Below are positions 7,801 through 8,323 of a stretch of DNA of 8,323 bases, piece by piece. Below the pieces are notes generated by a model. The model had not been told where the DNA came from, searched no databases, and worked only from the letters and a program-made list of their open reading frames with translations. Origin of the DNA: Candidatus Omnitrophota bacterium (lineage in GTDB: Bacteria; Verrucomicrobiota; Verrucomicrobiia; Limisphaerales; UBA1319). How positions within the stretch are numbered: position 1 is the stretch's first letter; each line of letters starts with the position of its first letter. Where the stretch lies: NCBI GenBank assembly GCA_023473405.1, contig JAMCZD010000119.1, forward strand, positions 1 through 8,323, in the 5' to 3' direction. The position numbers and the translations under genes were made by a program.

Positions 7801-7995
7801 GGGCCTGGCTCGGAGCTGCGCCGGCCGTTGGGCATCGCCATTGTGGGCGGATTGCTGGTGAGCCAACTGCTTACCCTCTACACCACGCCGGTGATTTACA
7901 TCTTCTTCGACCGGTTCACGCGCCAGCGTTCGGTCGCACCGGTTGGCGGCGGCGCGGCGGGACCGGCACTCGACCAGGGAGGCTCGCGGCCATGA
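4870..7995 (+). CDS. mdtB: RND multidrug efflux transporter, MdtB-like
   Basis: This complete 1041-residue inner-membrane transporter of the HAE1 RND family closely follows E. coli MdtB (1040 residues), with shared stretches such as YPTIQV, APLERQFGQM and AEQEVQAAINAA. Transmembrane helices fall at ~11-30, 338-355, 360-381, 387-408, 430-452, 463-485, 528-547, 859-877, 884-902, 909-929, 958-978 and 988-1013, with two large periplasmic loops. The proton-relay aspartates D401/D402 in TM4 (GFVVDDAIVMIEN) and the TM10 lysine K924 (GIVKKNAIMM) are intact. KGFFP at 550-554 after TM7 is also typical. It should export drugs or other amphiphiles using the proton gradient, forming a mixed trimer with the mdtC product, as known for MdtBC. 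The GTG start overlaps the upstream stop, with an AGGCAGG-like site before it. The C-terminal tail is a little Gly/Ala-rich. Confidence 0.96.
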   Translation: MSPSRIFILRPVGTSLLMAAILLVGVVAFWQLPVSTLPEVQYPTIQVITFYPGASPDVTASVITAPLERQFGQMPGLSQMSSTSSSGSSLIILQFSLNLDIDVAEQEVQAAINAAQSYLPTDLPAPPIYSKSNPAEAPVLTLALTSASMPLWEVEDMADTRLAQKISQLSGVGLVSIVGGHRPAVRIQVNPTVLSSFGINLEDMRAVLLQASVDRAKGSFDGPQKSYEISANDQLTSGAEYRSVVIGYTNGAPVMLSDVASAIDSVENTMQAAWMDTLPAVLINVQRQPGANIIEVVDRIKTRLPQLKTSLPSSIQLSILTDRTLTIRASIKDLEFELVLTVFLVVTVIFLFLRTLSGTIIPSVAAPLSLIGTFAVMYLLGYSLNNLTLMALTISTGFVVDDAIVMIENIVRFIEQGESPLQAALKGAGQIGFTIVSLTISLIAVLIPLLFMREIVGRLFREFAVTLSTTILVSAAVSLTLTPMMCATLLRPKTEAPQGKLYRWSERVFNEVIQFYGRTLRWVLGHQGETLLVALAMLALTIWGDVIVPKGFFPVQDTGVIQGISEADETVSFPAMARRQQALARVVLEDPSVESLSSFIGIDGINTTLNSGRMLINLKPLAERNISAVEVIRRLQPRLESVEGITLYMQPVQDLTVEDRATRTQYQFTLEDANLEELHTWTARFVSRLEALPELRDVATDEQPNGLQARLVIDRPTASRLGITPQMIDNTLYDAFGQRQIATLFTQINQYHVVLEAMPEFQTSPVKLQDIYIRSAGGGAVPLSAFTHFENGTAPLSINHQGQFPVVTVSFNLAPRVSLGEATAGIDQVRRELRMPPSIRTGFQGTAEAFLSSQTNEPLLILAAVLTVYIVLGVLYESYIHPVTILSTLPSAGVGALLALMLFGEELNIVSLIGIILLIGIVKKNAIMMIDFALEAEREEGRGSVDAIYQACLLRFRPIMMTTMAALLAGLPLALGTGPGSELRRPLGIAIVGGLLVSQLLTLYTTPVIYIFFDRFTRQRSVAPVGGGAAGPALDQGGSRP
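7976..7982 (+). promoter_or_regulatory. Ribosome binding site of the mdtC-like gene
   Basis: AGGGAGG lies 9 nt ahead of the ATG at 7992, inside the end of the mdtB-like gene. Together with the 4-bp ATGA overlap it indicates translational coupling plus independent ribosome entry. Confidence 0.7.
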
Positions 7996-8323
7996 GCCTT
8001 TCCTCTCCATTCATTCAGCGGCCCGTCGCCACCACGCTCTTGACGGTGGCAGTCGCTTTGGCGGGCGCCGCCGCCTTCAATTTCCTCCCGGTTTCACCCC
8101 TGCCGCAGATCGAGTTCCCCACCATTTCCGTCCAAGCCAGCTTGCCCGGCGCCAGCCCCGAGACAATGGCTTCGTCGGTGGCCACGCCGCTCGAACGCCA
8201 GTTCAGCCGCATTGCGGGGATAACCGAAATGACATCGACCAGCACCCTCGGCTCAACCACCGTCGTCCTTCAGTTCGACCTGAGCCGCGACATTAACGGT
8301 GCGGCAGGGGTGAAACCGGGAGG
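7992..8323 (+). CDS. mdtC: Second RND efflux transporter, MdtC-like, 5' part only
   Basis: The first 110 codons of a second RND transporter are present before the window ends; a full protein would be about 1,025-1,050 residues. IQRPVATTLL and the first transmembrane helix span residues ~8-30. They are followed by FLPVSPLPQIEFPTI and LPGASPETMASSVATPLERQ (51-70), then EMTSTSTLGSTTVVLQFD (79-96) and RDINGAA (99-105). The PETMASSVATPLER and DRDINGAA-type wording matches MdtC rather than MdtB, so the operon is mdtA-mdtB-mdtC in order. It starts within the mdtB stop (ATGA overlap). Residues 106-110 read GVKPG, where the family almost always has RDVQA; this may be an error at the end of the assembled sequence. 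It should form the heteromeric pump with MdtB. Confidence 0.9.
   Translation, partial: MSLSSPFIQRPVATTLLTVAVALAGAAAFNFLPVSPLPQIEFPTISVQASLPGASPETMASSVATPLERQFSRIAGITEMTSTSTLGSTTVVLQFDLSRDINGAAGVKPG

Noticed and set aside
1..8323. CRISPR array, insertion sequence, tRNA, toxin-antitoxin or defence genes
   Set aside because: I found no regularly spaced repeats, transposase motifs, terminal inverted repeats, tRNA-like cloverleaf or defence-type domains in any part of the window.

Overview
The window is GC-rich, densely coding bacterial DNA with four protein genes, two of them cut by the window edges. The gene set points to a Gram-negative bacterium. There is a large secreted protein that looks like a glycoside hydrolase, a glycine-zipper/WxxGxW lipoprotein and an MdtABC-type RND efflux operon. 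This mix fits the Verrucomicrobiota or a neighbouring phylum of polysaccharide degraders, but that placement is inferred from style, because no rRNA or marker gene is present.

Positions 1-2487 (minus strand): one uninterrupted reading frame of 829 codons that starts at 2487 and runs off the left edge. It encodes an exported protein with a mixed N-terminal region and a TIM-barrel-like C-terminal region that has plausible acidic catalytic residues. I do not recognise the exact family. Positions 2488-2804 form a 317-bp divergent intergenic region. It holds an 18-bp perfect dyad, a smaller inverted repeat near a possible promoter, and a short hairpin that covers the likely Shine-Dalgarno of the minus-strand gene.

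Positions 2805-3506 (plus): a 233-residue lipoprotein with a lipobox, a glycine zipper, two copies of an AGVSxxVI helical motif and C-terminal WxxGxW repeats. Positions 3507-3646 contain a terminator-like structure ending in six T residues, then a candidate promoter and a strong ribosome binding site.

Positions 3647-8323 (plus): a tripartite efflux operon, mdtA-like (periplasmic adaptor), mdtB-like (complete RND transporter) and mdtC-like (second RND transporter, first 110 codons only). The genes overlap by 4 bp at both junctions (GTGA and ATGA), which implies co-transcription and translational coupling. In the known Mdt system MdtB and MdtC form a mixed trimer that MdtA links to an outer-membrane TolC-type channel. 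No TolC homologue or two-component regulator is visible here.

The region is mostly ordinary. I see no evidence of a new defence, mobile or RNA-based system. The points most worth checking are the identity of the large secreted protein, the regulatory dyads, the competing hairpins at 3539-3591, and the last 17 bases, where the mdtC reading abruptly leaves a very conserved motif.
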